Origin: Cyanobium usitatum str. Tous
GTDB lineage: Bacteria > Cyanobacteriota > Cyanobacteriia > PCC-6307 > Cyanobiaceae
DNA length: 64,000 nucleotides
Assembly (NCBI RefSeq): GCF_963920485.1
Contig: NZ_OY986431.1
Location: 682,001 to 746,000, forward strand
Direction: 5' to 3'
Shown: piece after piece, positions 1 to 8,318 of the stretch
How the letters are laid out: each line of letters starts with the position of its first letter
How positions within the stretch are numbered: the stretch's first letter is position 1
Position numbers and translations under genes: made by a program
The notes under the pieces: model-generated
The model's input: only the letters and a program-made list of their open reading frames with translations
Databases searched by the model: none
What the model was told of the DNA's origin: nothing

Positions 1-1243
1 CGGTGATCAAAATGTCGTCTACCACCACCACCCGGTCGCCCTCCTCGAAATCGCCCTCGATCAGGCGCCGGGCGCCGTGGGCCTTGACCTCCTTGCGGGG
101 ATAGATCAGCGGCTTGTGCAGTTGCAGCGAAAGCCCAGTGGCGGTGGGCAGGGAGCCGTAGGGGATGCCGGCGATGCGGTCAAATTTGAGGCCCTGCAGC
201 TTGCCGGCATAGGCGTGGAGGACTCGGTGGAACAGGTTTGGGTCGGAGATTATCTGGCGCAGATCGACGTAGTAGTTGAAGACCGCGCCCGAGGCTTGCA
301 CGTAATCGCCGAATAGCAGGCAGCCGATGTCGAAGAGATCAACGATCAGGCTCTCGAGTGGGTCGGCGCTTGGTTGCTGCTCAGGGAGCCACAGGGCACA
401 GGTTTCTGGGTTGCCCTTTTCGTGATTTTCCAGCCACTGGTGCCGCTTAGCCGTGATCTGCAGCTTGAGCGCCTCGGCTCGGCTGGCCATGTCGTCTTCT
501 ACCAGCAGGTTTTGAGGTAGGGGCAGCAGCAGCCCATCGGCGGCGGCCCCCAGGCCGGCCTGCAGCATGGCGTCGAGCTTTTCCTCTTCTCCCCAAAGGC
601 TGCGCAGGATCAAAAAGCGCTCGGGCGCTTCGGCCCGCACCCGCGCCAGGATTTGCGGATCACTGGTGCCCACCTCCAGCAGCAGCTGGTCGGGGGTGGC
701 CCACAGCTGGGTCTCCCGCACAATCTGCAGGTAGAGCGGTGTCTCCTCATTCGGGTAGTGCTGGATCTGGCGCGCCGCCTGGTTCGAGCTGTGGCAGGTC
801 ATCACCACGGCCTTGTCTGGATAGAGCAGGAAGGGGGCAGCGATGTCCTGGCCAGCCAGGGGTGAGAGGGTCACCGCATCGGCGCCCAGATCTTTAAACA
901 GGTAGTGGGCCAGGGCCGAGGAGGAGTTGAGATCGCCGTGTTTGGCGTCGATGATCAGGGGAAGATCGCGGGGCACCAGGTCGCGCACCTCCAGCAGCAG
1001 CTCCAGTCCCACCGGTCCCAGGGCCTGATAAAAGCCAAGGCTGGGCTTGTAGGCGCACACATGGGGCCCTGTGGCCTCGATAACCGCCTTGATCCAGTGG
1101 CGGGCCTGGCTGAGGAAGGAGCGGCCCGCCAGGCCCCGCCGCGCTGCCCAGCTCTGCAGCATCTCCGGGTTGGGATCAAGCCCGGTCACCAGCAGCGACT
1201 GGCGGTCGGCGATGGCGTCGGTGAGTTTTACGAAGAAGCCCAT
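1..1243 (-). CDS. pyrFE: Bifunctional OMP decarboxylase / orotate phosphoribosyltransferase (partial, C-terminus off the window)
   Basis: This would catalyse the last two steps of UMP synthesis. Reading from 1243 downwards, the N-terminal half is a PyrF domain with the catalytic segment LIIDAKHGDLNSSSALA. The second half is a PyrE domain that reaches the PRPP-binding motif RVVVVDDILIT just before the window edge, so the last residues are missing. The two domains are in one open frame, the order seen in cyanobacterial PyrF-PyrE fusions. I chose the ATG at 1241-1243 (MGFFVKLTDAIADRQ). An in-frame ATG 13 codons upstream (1282) would overlap ackA by 13 bp. ackA lies directly upstream on the same strand. 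The pathway gene pyrC is about 3 kb away. Confidence 0.9.
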   Translation of the reverse strand, partial: MGFFVKLTDAIADRQSLLVTGLDPNPEMLQSWAARRGLAGRSFLSQARHWIKAVIEATGPHVCAYKPSLGFYQALGPVGLELLLEVRDLVPRDLPLIIDAKHGDLNSSSALAHYLFKDLGADAVTLSPLAGQDIAAPFLLYPDKAVVMTCHSSNQAARQIQHYPNEETPLYLQIVRETQLWATPDQLLLEVGTSDPQILARVRAEAPERFLILRSLWGEEEKLDAMLQAGLGAAADGLLLPLPQNLLVEDDMASRAEALKLQITAKRHQWLENHEKGNPETCALWLPEQQPSADPLESLIVDLFDIGCLLFGDYVQASGAVFNYYVDLRQIISDPNLFHRVLHAYAGKLQGLKFDRIAGIPYGSLPTATGLSLQLHKPLIYPRKEVKAHGARRLIEGDFEEGDRVVVVDDILIT

Positions 1244-1269
1244 CGCCCGCAGGCTGTTTGGGCTCGTTG

Positions 1270-2382
1270 CTAAGCCAGCCATTGGCCTGTCCGCCGGCTG
1301 GTGACACAGCTCTTTGCAATCAGCCGCACCATCAACCCTTCCTCATCGGCGGCCACCCGCAGCCAGCGCAGCCCCGGCAACCAGGCCAGGGCCTGCTCAA
1401 GTTCGGTGGCGAGGGCGTCGTCGTGTTCGCCGATGCCGCCGCTGAGGGCGATGGCCTGCACGCCTCCCAGGCTGGCTGCCATGGCCCCAATCCCTTGCAG
1501 CAGCCGGTGGCGGAACACCGCAATTGCCAGCTGGGCGCCGCGGTGGCCCTCGCCAGCCTGGAGGCGCAGCTCGCGCATGTCTCCGCTGAGCTCGGATAAC
1601 CCCAGCAGGCCGCTTTGGCGGTTTAGGGCCGTATCTAGTTCGGAGACGCCCACCCCCTGGCGCAGCAGGTGCAGCAGCAGCCCTGGATCCACGCTGCCGC
1701 TGCGGCTGGCCATCACCAGCCCCTCCAGCGGCGTGAAACCCATCGTGGTGTCGACGCTGCGCGGCTGGCCCTGGGGATCGATTTCGATCGCGCAGAGGGA
1801 GCAGCCGGCGCCGAGCTGGCAGCTGATCAGGCGGCGTATGTCTGGCTCACGGGCCGCCACCGTTTCGCCCACGTGCTGGTGGTTGAGGCCGTGGAAGCCA
1901 AAGCGGCGCAGGCCCTGCTGGCGCCAGGGTGCCGGTATGGCGTAGGTGGCGGCAGCTTCGCTGAGGCTGGCGTGGAAGGCGGTGTCGAAGCAGGCCCACT
2001 GCTGGATCGCACTGCCCTCCAGTTGACCCTCCAGCTGGTCTTGCAGCCAGGTGATGGCCTCCAGCGCTGGGCCGTTGTGCAGTGGGGCCAGGGGCACCAG
2101 ATTTGCCAGCTCCGCCAGCACCTGCGGGCTCAGCAGGGTGGGAGCGCTGAAGCGGGCACCACCGTGCACGATCCGGTGAATTACAAGCTGGGGTAGGGGC
2201 TCAAGGGCCGCGAGCAGGGGGGAGAGCCACTGCTCCAAGAGTTCAGCCAGCTGCTGGCCGCCCGAATCGGCCTGGGGAAGCCCCCAGCTGCGCTGCTCTT
2301 GCCAGAGCCGTCGGCCGCTCGGATCGCAGAGGGCCAGCTTGACGCTGGAGCTGCCCGTGTTCACCACCAGGGCGTGGGTCAT
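1270..2382 (-). CDS. ackA: Acetate kinase
   Basis: Converts acetate and ATP to acetyl phosphate, or the reverse when making ATP from acetyl-P. The N-terminus MTHALVVNTGSSSVKLAL has the phosphate-binding NTGSSSxK motif. Further in are the HRIVHGG segment, the CFDTAFH segment and GFHGLNHQHV, all typical of the acetokinase family, and ALSGGIGEHD near the C-terminus. I place the start at 2382. The open frame continues 13 codons upstream, but that extension (PGYARYRPAPDR) has no family character. The protein is about 370 aa, slightly shorter than the usual ~400. It is upstream of pyrFE with nearly overlapping ends, so cotranscription is likely. No phosphotransacetylase gene is visible here. Confidence 0.9.
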   Translation of the reverse strand: MTHALVVNTGSSSVKLALCDPSGRRLWQEQRSWGLPQADSGGQQLAELLEQWLSPLLAALEPLPQLVIHRIVHGGARFSAPTLLSPQVLAELANLVPLAPLHNGPALEAITWLQDQLEGQLEGSAIQQWACFDTAFHASLSEAAATYAIPAPWRQQGLRRFGFHGLNHQHVGETVAAREPDIRRLISCQLGAGCSLCAIEIDPQGQPRSVDTTMGFTPLEGLVMASRSGSVDPGLLLHLLRQGVGVSELDTALNRQSGLLGLSELSGDMRELRLQAGEGHRGAQLAIAVFRHRLLQGIGAMAASLGGVQAIALSGGIGEHDDALATELEQALAWLPGLRWLRVAADEEGLMVRLIAKSCVTSRRTGQWLA

Positions 2383-2478
2383 GCGATCGGGTGCAGGCCG
2401 GTATCGGGCATAGCCTGGCAAGCCTGCGTTAATGCCGTCATAGATGCCAGTCCCTGGCGCAAATAGCCGCCGGCGCCC

Positions 2479-4092
2479 ATGACGCTCTCCGGCAGTTCCC
2501 TGTTCAACGCTGCCGGCGGCCTGGGACTGTTTTTGCTGGGTATGGGACTGATGACGGAGGCCTTGCGCAGCTTGGCGGGCAACAGCCTGCGTCAGGCCCT
2601 GCTGCGCTTCACCCGATCTCCCTGGAGCGGTGCCGCCGCGGGGGCGATCGGCACGGCCCTAGTGCAATCTTCAACCGCCACCACCGTGGCCACGGTGGGG
2701 TTTGTCAGCGCTGGGCTGCTCAGCTTCCAGGCCTCGCTGGGGATCATCTTCGGGGCCAACGTGGGCAGCACGGGCCTGGGCTGGCTGGTGGCCCTTTTCG
2801 GCATCAAGTTTGAGCTGGCCGGGGTGATGGTACCGCTGCTGCTGGTGGGGGCCTGCTTGCGGCTGCTGGGCCGCGGCCGCCAGGCGCTGCTGGGTCAGGC
2901 CTTGGCTGGGCTAGCGCTGCTGTTTTTGGGTATCGACGCGCTGCAGGAGGCGCTGGCTGGTCAGGGGTTGCTGCTTGATCCGGCCCGCTTTGATGCATCC
3001 CTGCCGGGGGGGCGGCTGCAGTTGCTGCTGCTCGGTCTGCTCAGCACGGTGATCACCCAATCTTCGGGGGCGGGGGTGGCCACCACCCTGGCGGCCTTGG
3101 CGAGCGGGGTTATTGGCCTGCCCCAGGCCTGTGCCCTGGTGATCGGCATGGATGTGGGAACTACCGTCACCGCCGTGATGGCCTCGCTTGGCGCCAGCCT
3201 CAGCGCCCGCCGCACCGCGGCGGCTCATGTGATCTTCAACCTCCTCACCGCCATCGGGGCCTTCCTGCTGCTGCCGGCTTACCTGGCGCTGCTACGGCTG
3301 GGTTGGCCGGCCCTGAGCCAGCAGGACCCTGAATTTGCTCTCACCGCTTTCCACACCGGTTTCAACCTGCTTGGTGTGCTGCTTGTGCTGCCGTTCACCG
3401 CGCCATTTGCCGCCCTGATCCGGCGGGTGGTGCCGCAGGGGGAGGGACGCCTGATCGATGATCTGGCTGACACGCCCCCGGCCGATCCCGCTGCCGCCAT
3501 CGGCCTGGCCCGCCAGTCCCTGGAGGGGTGTCTGCTGGAAATGCTCCAGTTGCTGAGCGATGGGCTGGCTAGGGGCAACGGCAGGCCCGCCTCAGGCGCT
3601 CAGCGGCTGGCTGTGCTGCAGGCCGATTTAGATCGACTCCAGCTTTATCTCGATCAGATCCATCTAGCGCCGGGGCCGCGTCCGGGCAGCGATGAAGCGG
3701 CAAGGGAGGCCCTGCTCCACCTGCTGCATGGTCTTGATCATCTGCAGCGATTACATGAGCGTTGTGAAGAGGAGCAGGATCGCCTGCGCACCGCAGCCAC
3801 AAGCTCGAGTTTGGCTGGCGAGCGCCAGAAGCTCCTGGCCGCCCTTGAGCAGCTGCCCGGGCTGGTGCAGCAGGGCAGCTGGGCTCAAGCCAGCGCCCTG
3901 GTTAGTGCCTGTGCCCAGGCCGTACAACGCCGCGACGGGTCATACCGCCAGGAGGTGCTGGCTGCGGTGGCCAGGGGCGAGCTCGATGTCGATGCCGGCA
4001 CAGCCCGGCTGGAGGCGATTCGCTGGCTGCAGCGGGTGAGCCAGCACCTAGGGCGGGCCAGCTATCACCTCGGTGGCTCAGGGCTGCACTAG
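2479..4092 (+). CDS. Na+/phosphate cotransporter-like membrane protein with PhoU-like tail
   Basis: Likely a type II Na/Pi cotransporter (NptA-like) of the inner membrane, 537 aa. The N-terminal ~320 residues are hydrophobic and carry the two QSS motifs of the family: 'ALVQSSTATTVATVGF' near residue 60 and 'TVITQSSGAGVATTL' near residue 195. From about 340 to the end the protein is helical and charged, with leucine-rich helices like the PhoU domain often fused to these transporters. The ATG at 2479 follows directly after ackA in divergent orientation. The 3' end overlaps the 3' end of pyrC by 15 bp. Substrate is inferred from family. Two phosphate-binding proteins occur 6-10 kb downstream. 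Confidence 0.8.
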   Translation: MTLSGSSLFNAAGGLGLFLLGMGLMTEALRSLAGNSLRQALLRFTRSPWSGAAAGAIGTALVQSSTATTVATVGFVSAGLLSFQASLGIIFGANVGSTGLGWLVALFGIKFELAGVMVPLLLVGACLRLLGRGRQALLGQALAGLALLFLGIDALQEALAGQGLLLDPARFDASLPGGRLQLLLLGLLSTVITQSSGAGVATTLAALASGVIGLPQACALVIGMDVGTTVTAVMASLGASLSARRTAAAHVIFNLLTAIGAFLLLPAYLALLRLGWPALSQQDPEFALTAFHTGFNLLGVLLVLPFTAPFAALIRRVVPQGEGRLIDDLADTPPADPAAAIGLARQSLEGCLLEMLQLLSDGLARGNGRPASGAQRLAVLQADLDRLQLYLDQIHLAPGPRPGSDEAAREALLHLLHGLDHLQRLHERCEEEQDRLRTAATSSSLAGERQKLLAALEQLPGLVQQGSWAQASALVSACAQAVQRRDGSYRQEVLAAVARGELDVDAGTARLEAIRWLQRVSQHLGRASYHLGGSGLH

Positions 4093-5136
4093 CCGCCAGG
4101 GCAGGGTTTCTCCAGCATGGAAGGGCACCAGTTCGACGGCGGTGCCGGCCGCATCATTTAGGTGGAGCCGGCTGGGCACCTCCAGGGGCTGCCGCTCCAG
4201 GGTGACCGTGGCCTCGTTGAGCGGTAGCCCGTAAAACCGGGGCCCAAACTCCGAGGCGAAGGCCTCCAGCCTCTCCAGGGCATGCTCCTGCTCAAAAACC
4301 GCCGCGTAGCTCTCCAACGCAAATGGGGCATTGAAAATGCCAGCGCAGCCGCAGGCCGCTTCCTTGGCAGTGCGGGCGTGGGGTGCGGAATCGGTACCCA
4401 GGAAAAACTTCGGGTTGCCGGAGGTGGCGGCGCCCCGCAGGGCGATGCGGTGCAGTTCCCGCTTGGCCACCGGCAGGCAGTAGAGGTCGGGCCGCAGGCC
4501 GCCGGCAAACATGGCGTTGCGGTTGATGTGCAGGTGGTGGGGCGTGATCGTGGCGGCCAGATTGGCCGGGCCGCTGCGCACGAAATCGACCGCATCACTG
4601 GTGGTGATGTGCTCGAGCACCACCTTCAGCCCCGGGTGGCGTGCCAGCAGGGGGGCCAGGTGCCGCTCGATGAACACCGCCTCGCGATCGAAGATGTCGA
4701 TGTCAGCGCTGGTGACCTCGCCGTGGATCAGCAGGGGCATGCCGATGCGCTCGAGGGTGTCGAACACGGGCGTGAGCGCCTCGATTGAGCTGACGCCGGC
4801 GGCGGAATTGGTGGTGGCATGGGCGGGATAGAGCTTGCAGGCCACCCAGGCCCCCTGGCGGAAGCCCCGTTCGATCTCAGCGGGGTCGATGGCGTCGGTG
4901 AGGTATGCCGTCAGCAGTGGTTCGAAGCGACTGCCGTCGGGCAAGGCTTCGCGGATGCGGCGGCGATAGGCCTCGGCTGCCGCCGCAGTGGTGATAGGCG
5001 GGCTCAGATTTGGCATCACGATCGCCCGGGCGAATTGGCGGGCCGTAGCCAGGGCGACGGCCTGGAGCATGGAGCCATCCCGCAGATGCACATGCCAGTC
5101 ATCGGGTTGACGCAGGCTCAGCTGCTGGCTCGGCAT
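4078..5136 (-). CDS. pyrC: Dihydroorotase
   Basis: Cyclises N-carbamoyl-aspartate to dihydroorotate in pyrimidine synthesis. The 352-aa length and the N-terminus PDDWHVHLRDG place it in the short, homodimeric E. coli-type class: HVHLR supplies two zinc-ligand histidines. Further motifs are KLYPAHATTNS (with the lysine that becomes carboxylated), LLIHGEV, VVLEHITT and FFLGTDSAPH, where the aspartate is catalytic. The start MPSQQLSLRQPDDW fits the family. It is convergent with the Na/Pi transporter gene, overlapping by 15 bp. PyrFE is on the same strand 3 kb downstream but separated by other genes. Confidence 0.95.
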   Translation of the reverse strand: MPSQQLSLRQPDDWHVHLRDGSMLQAVALATARQFARAIVMPNLSPPITTAAAAEAYRRRIREALPDGSRFEPLLTAYLTDAIDPAEIERGFRQGAWVACKLYPAHATTNSAAGVSSIEALTPVFDTLERIGMPLLIHGEVTSADIDIFDREAVFIERHLAPLLARHPGLKVVLEHITTSDAVDFVRSGPANLAATITPHHLHINRNAMFAGGLRPDLYCLPVAKRELHRIALRGAATSGNPKFFLGTDSAPHARTAKEAACGCAGIFNAPFALESYAAVFEQEHALERLEAFASEFGPRFYGLPLNEATVTLERQPLEVPSRLHLNDAAGTAVELVPFHAGETLPWRLVQP

Positions 5137-5265
5137 GGCGCGGGATCGGTGGTGGTGAAACTGGTAAGGATTCGTGTCGGGAAGGCAGTGTTGCCCCGGG
5201 CACCAAGTCCTCTGTTTAGCGTTGTCTAGAGCTCGCCGGCGAGCATCCTTCTTAACCTTCCCAGC

Positions 5266-5490
5266 ATGACCGTTGCCCCCAAGCCCACGATCGGAGCATT
5301 GGAAGCTGGTTACTCCGGCTGCTGTAAGGCCCTGCGGCTACTGATCCGGGAAGGGCGCAGCTTGGAGGCGATCAAGCGCACCGTGGCCTGGGACCGACTC
5401 AGCCTGCTCCACTCCTGCCTACCCACCCGCTACAAGGAACCCGATTACCTCTACGCCCTGCTCAAACGGGAGGTGACCGAAGCGGTGTGA
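5266..5490 (+). CDS. Small cyanobacterial protein (DUF3136-like)
   Basis: A 74-aa soluble protein with the pattern GALEAGYSGCCKALRLLIREGRS, then a WDRLSLLHSCLP segment and the end YLYALLKREV. This looks like the small DUF3136 family that I know only from marine and freshwater Synechococcus/Prochlorococcus. The assignment is from memory of the family's sequence pattern. No function is known. It stands alone between divergent pyrC and the convergent broken AraC gene. Confidence 0.65.
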   Translation: MTVAPKPTIGALEAGYSGCCKALRLLIREGRSLEAIKRTVAWDRLSLLHSCLPTRYKEPDYLYALLKREVTEAV

Positions 5491-5506
5491 ATCCTTATGG
5501 AAGGGC

Positions 5507-6586
5507 TTAGCCGTGTAGGCGCCGCCCTTCACGCAACATCTCTGAGGGGCGAATGCCGTAGGTGTTGTGGAAGTCGCGGCTGAAGGAGGAGAGGTTGCTA
5601 AAGCCCAGTTTTGAGGAGATGCCGGCAACGCTGTCCCTTGGCGAGGGGTTGAGCAGGTGCTGCCGGGCCAGGCCAAGGCGCTGGCGGCGGATCCATTGGA
5701 TTGGTCCGCAACCGAAGCGCTTGCTGAAGGCGAGCTGCAGGTTGCGCCTCGAATAGCCGCTGCGCTGCTCCAGCTGGGTGAGATTGATTGGTGATTACAG
5801 ATTGGCCCCAATCCATTCCAGCAGTTCTTCGAAGATCAGCTCCCTGGAGAGCCCCTTTCCCTCACCGCCATCGAGTTGGGGGCAGAGGGCCAGGGCCAGG
5901 ATGCGATAGATGAGGTCGTCGATCTGCAGCGCCGCCAGATCGCCACGGGCTTGCAGTTCCGGCGCATCCAGCAGGGCAAAGGCCCGGCGCATGGTGATAA
6001 GCAGTGTGGCCTGCCGGTTCTCGGTCATTGAGAGCACCTGGGGACGCTGCAGATCGGGGACAAAGCGTCTACCGGAGAGCCCCATGCCGCCGATGGCAGC
6101 GGCCGTGTCCTGCAATCGCTGTAGGTCTACGTGCAGCACCAGCCCGTTGTAGTGCCCAGTGGTGTAGTTGTAAGAGAAGCCAGGGTTGAAGTAGAGGGGT
6201 GCTTCAGCGTGAATGTGGAAGGTGTTTCCATCAACTCCGTAGGAAGATTCCCCCTGGTAGCAGATGTTGATTGCGCCTACGCCGGGGTTATCACCGATGC
6301 GGCCATGGATAGGGCTTGTATATCCAGAGGTGAGGGTGAGGTCTCCAGCCAAGGCAGTGCTGGCCCGGTGCCGAAACGGATTGAGCAAGGGGTTGCGAGG
6401 GGCAAAATCCTCTACTGGAAAGTGCTGGGCCAGCTTGGTAGCTAGGGCCTGGGGATCCAAATCCACCACCGCTTGCTGGTCGTGGAACACCAGGGGGAAC
6501 TGGGAGACAGGATCCAAGCCACACCAAAATCGGTGGTCAGACCCTAATGAGAGCCTGCTGCGGCTCCAGCATCTGGGCAGCAGCAT
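5507..6586 (-). pseudogene. AraC-family regulator interrupted by an in-frame TAA
   Basis: The frame starting at 6586 encodes about 263 aa of an AraC-type N-terminal sensor domain and ends in TAA at 5795-5797. The same frame continues without another stop to 5507, giving SPINLTQLEQRSGYSRRNLQ, then LAFSKRFGCGPIQWIRRQRL, and then GISSKLGFSNLSSFSRDFHN with YGIRPSEMLRE. That is a complete double helix-turn-helix AraC DNA-binding domain. There is therefore one nonsense codon exactly between the sensor and DNA-binding domains and no frameshift. A single change in a sense codon such as CAA would explain it. It may be a recent pseudogene, a sequencing error or, less likely, a read-through site. The upstream start is uncertain. 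Confidence 0.8.
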
Positions 6587-6607
6587 TAATGCTTAGTGAT
6601 TTGGTGC

Positions 6608-6895
6608 TCAGCTCTGCTTCGGGAGCTTGAGCAGGGTGTCCTTGCTGTCCTTGAGATCCTTCCAGATGCGGCGGATTTCGGCGTAGGCCTGCTCCTGACT
6701 CACCTTGCCATTGCTTTGCAGGCCCACCACAAGCCCAACCCTCTCGGCAAATGATTCTAAGTTTTGGTGAAACATCAAACGCTGAGGAGTCCAATCGGAG
6801 CCCCGGTAGGCGGAATGGGGTTCCATGGGCGAGCTCAGGCCGTCGGCCATGGCTTCCGGATCGGATGGGGTGGGCCTGGGCCCCGCACTGGACAC
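6608..6895 (-). CDS. Conserved cyanobacterial small protein (possibly DUF7219-like)
   Basis: A 95-aa protein. Its N-terminal ~30 residues are Pro/Ser-rich and probably disordered. The core reads YRGSDWTPQRLMFHQNLESF, then AERVGLVVGLQSNGKVSQEQ, then AYAEIRRIWKDLKDSKDTLL. The 'Y-G-x-x-x-P-x-x-L-x-F-x-x-N-L-x-x-F' pattern followed by a helical 'EEAY-x-x-I-x-x-x-W-K-x-L' resembles a small cyanobacterial family of unknown function. An internal Met (MADGLSS or MEPHSAYRG) could be the true start. It lies just upstream of the broken AraC gene on the same strand. Confidence 0.6.
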   Translation of the reverse strand: MSSAGPRPTPSDPEAMADGLSSPMEPHSAYRGSDWTPQRLMFHQNLESFAERVGLVVGLQSNGKVSQEQAYAEIRRIWKDLKDSKDTLLKLPKQS

Positions 6896-7029
6896 TGGAA
6901 GCTCATGAACTTCCCTTAATTTAGAAGGATTGGATTAAGGAGTGTTGAAGGCTGCTTAGGTGTCGTCAGGAGCACCGGCGGCATCAGGTCGGCGGCCGCA
7001 ACATGCCAAACCCTCCGATCTGCGCTCTC

Positions 7030-7176
7030 ATGGATCAGTCCACGGGTGGTAGGTGGCTACAGGTGGTGATGTGTCTGCTGATCCAGGCCAGCATCGTTGC
7101 CGGTGGCCAACTCTTGATCCGCTGGCAGGCTCCTGATCTGACCCCAACGTGCTGCGCCCCACCCCTGGTGCTCTGA
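7030..7176 (+). CDS. Possible 48-aa single-TM protein overlapping corA
   Basis: An ATG at 7030 opens a 48-codon frame ending TGA at 7174-7176. It has a clear hydrophobic segment (WLQVVMCLLIQASIVAGGQLLIRW). It overlaps the assigned start of corA by 28 bp in another frame. It may be a small membrane protein translationally coupled to corA, or chance. There is no family recognition and the overlap counts against it. Confidence 0.3.
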   Translation: MDQSTGGRWLQVVMCLLIQASIVAGGQLLIRWQAPDLTPTCCAPPLVL

Positions 7177-8249
7177 ATTCCCACCTGCTGGAGGAGCGGC
7201 CTGCCAATTTGCCGGTCCACCTCTACGTCTCTGGCGGGCGGCACCAGAGTTGTTTCAGCGCCGTGTTGTTTGAGCCAGACGGCCCCCGGCTGATTTCCCT
7301 GCACAACCCTGCCGAACTTTTGCCTTTGCAGGAGCTCGGCTATCCAATCTGGCTGCGGGTGATGGGCCTGGGCGATCCAGGGGCAGTTGAGGCCATGCTC
7401 GACATCGTCCAAGTGCCTCGCATGTTGCTGCCTCCCCTGCTGGAGGTGCCCCAGCGCTCGCGGGTTGATGGGCTAGGGGAGGCCGTGATCGTGGTGCTGC
7501 ACCGGCTCAGCTTTGCGCGTGATCCCTTGCATCTGCTCAGCTCCCAGGTGGGTTTGCTGCTGCTGCCCAACCTGCTGGTCACCTTTGAGGAGGCGCCGGC
7601 GGGGGAGTCGTTTCCGGAGCTCACCGTCTGGCTGGAATCCAGGGTGGGTGCGGTGGAGCATCGCGACCTAGATGACATTCTCCACTTCCTGGTGGATGAG
7701 TTGCTCGATGCCCTTTTCCCCATGCTTGAGCAGATCGCCAATCGCCTCGACGACCTGGAAGAAGCGGCCCTGCGGGACCCCAAGCCGAAGTTATTGGCCC
7801 GGGCTTTTGTGCATCGCAGCAACCTGCGCACGATTCGCAACCAGGTGTGGCCCCTGCGCCACCAGATCCGGGTGCTGTTGCGCCAAAGGCAGCAGCTACT
7901 CGGCGCCGATGCTCTGGTTGGCTTCCAGGAGATGGCCGATCTGGTGGAGTTGCTGTTTGAAAACTGTGAGTTGTTGCGCCACCAATGTGATGCCATCACC
8001 CAGGCCTATGCGGCCAGTGTGGGCAACAGGATGAACCAGGTGATGAAAACCCTCACCATCCTCACCAGCATCTTCGCGCCGCTCACCTTCATCGCTGGGA
8101 TCTATGGCATGAACTTCGCCAACATGCCTGAGCTGCGTTGGCATCTGGGCTACTTCTACTGTCTGCTGTTGATGTCAATCGTGGCCGTAATTCAGACCTG
8201 CTGGCTGTGGCGCCGTGGTTGGTTTGCGGATTGGACGGCACCGCGCTGA
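7149..8249 (+). CDS. corA: CorA-type magnesium/divalent cation channel
   Basis: A 366-aa protein of the CorA family, an inner-membrane pentameric Mg2+ channel. The N-terminal ~290 residues are soluble, with a long helical stretch (LDDILHFLVDELLDALFPML onward). At the C-terminus are two membrane helices, the first ending in the selectivity motif YGMNFANMPEL, followed by 'YFYCLLLMSIVAVIQTCWLW' and a short basic tail. The start is a GTG at 7149 (LRPTPGALNSH). It could start later, because the first residues are not distinctive. Confidence 0.92.
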   Translation: MLRPTPGALNSHLLEERPANLPVHLYVSGGRHQSCFSAVLFEPDGPRLISLHNPAELLPLQELGYPIWLRVMGLGDPGAVEAMLDIVQVPRMLLPPLLEVPQRSRVDGLGEAVIVVLHRLSFARDPLHLLSSQVGLLLLPNLLVTFEEAPAGESFPELTVWLESRVGAVEHRDLDDILHFLVDELLDALFPMLEQIANRLDDLEEAALRDPKPKLLARAFVHRSNLRTIRNQVWPLRHQIRVLLRQRQQLLGADALVGFQEMADLVELLFENCELLRHQCDAITQAYAASVGNRMNQVMKTLTILTSIFAPLTFIAGIYGMNFANMPELRWHLGYFYCLLLMSIVAVIQTCWLWRRGWFADWTAPR

Positions 8250-8252
8250 AGC

Positions 8253-8271
8253 CACAACCTGGCCTTAACCC
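8253..8271 (+). promoter_or_regulatory. Putative Pho box upstream of sphX
   Basis: CACAACCT, a 3-base spacer (GGC) and CTTAACCC form two 8-base direct repeats close to the cyanobacterial PhoB/SphR consensus (CTTAACCT, 3 nt, CTTAACCT), about 50 bp ahead of the sphX start. The first repeat matches the consensus at 6 of 8 positions. A stronger version lies upstream of pstS in this window. Confidence 0.45.
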
Positions 8272-8318
8272 CTAAAAGCCCTCGGATCGCCCAGAGTTCT
8301 GTTGTGGTTGTGACCGTT

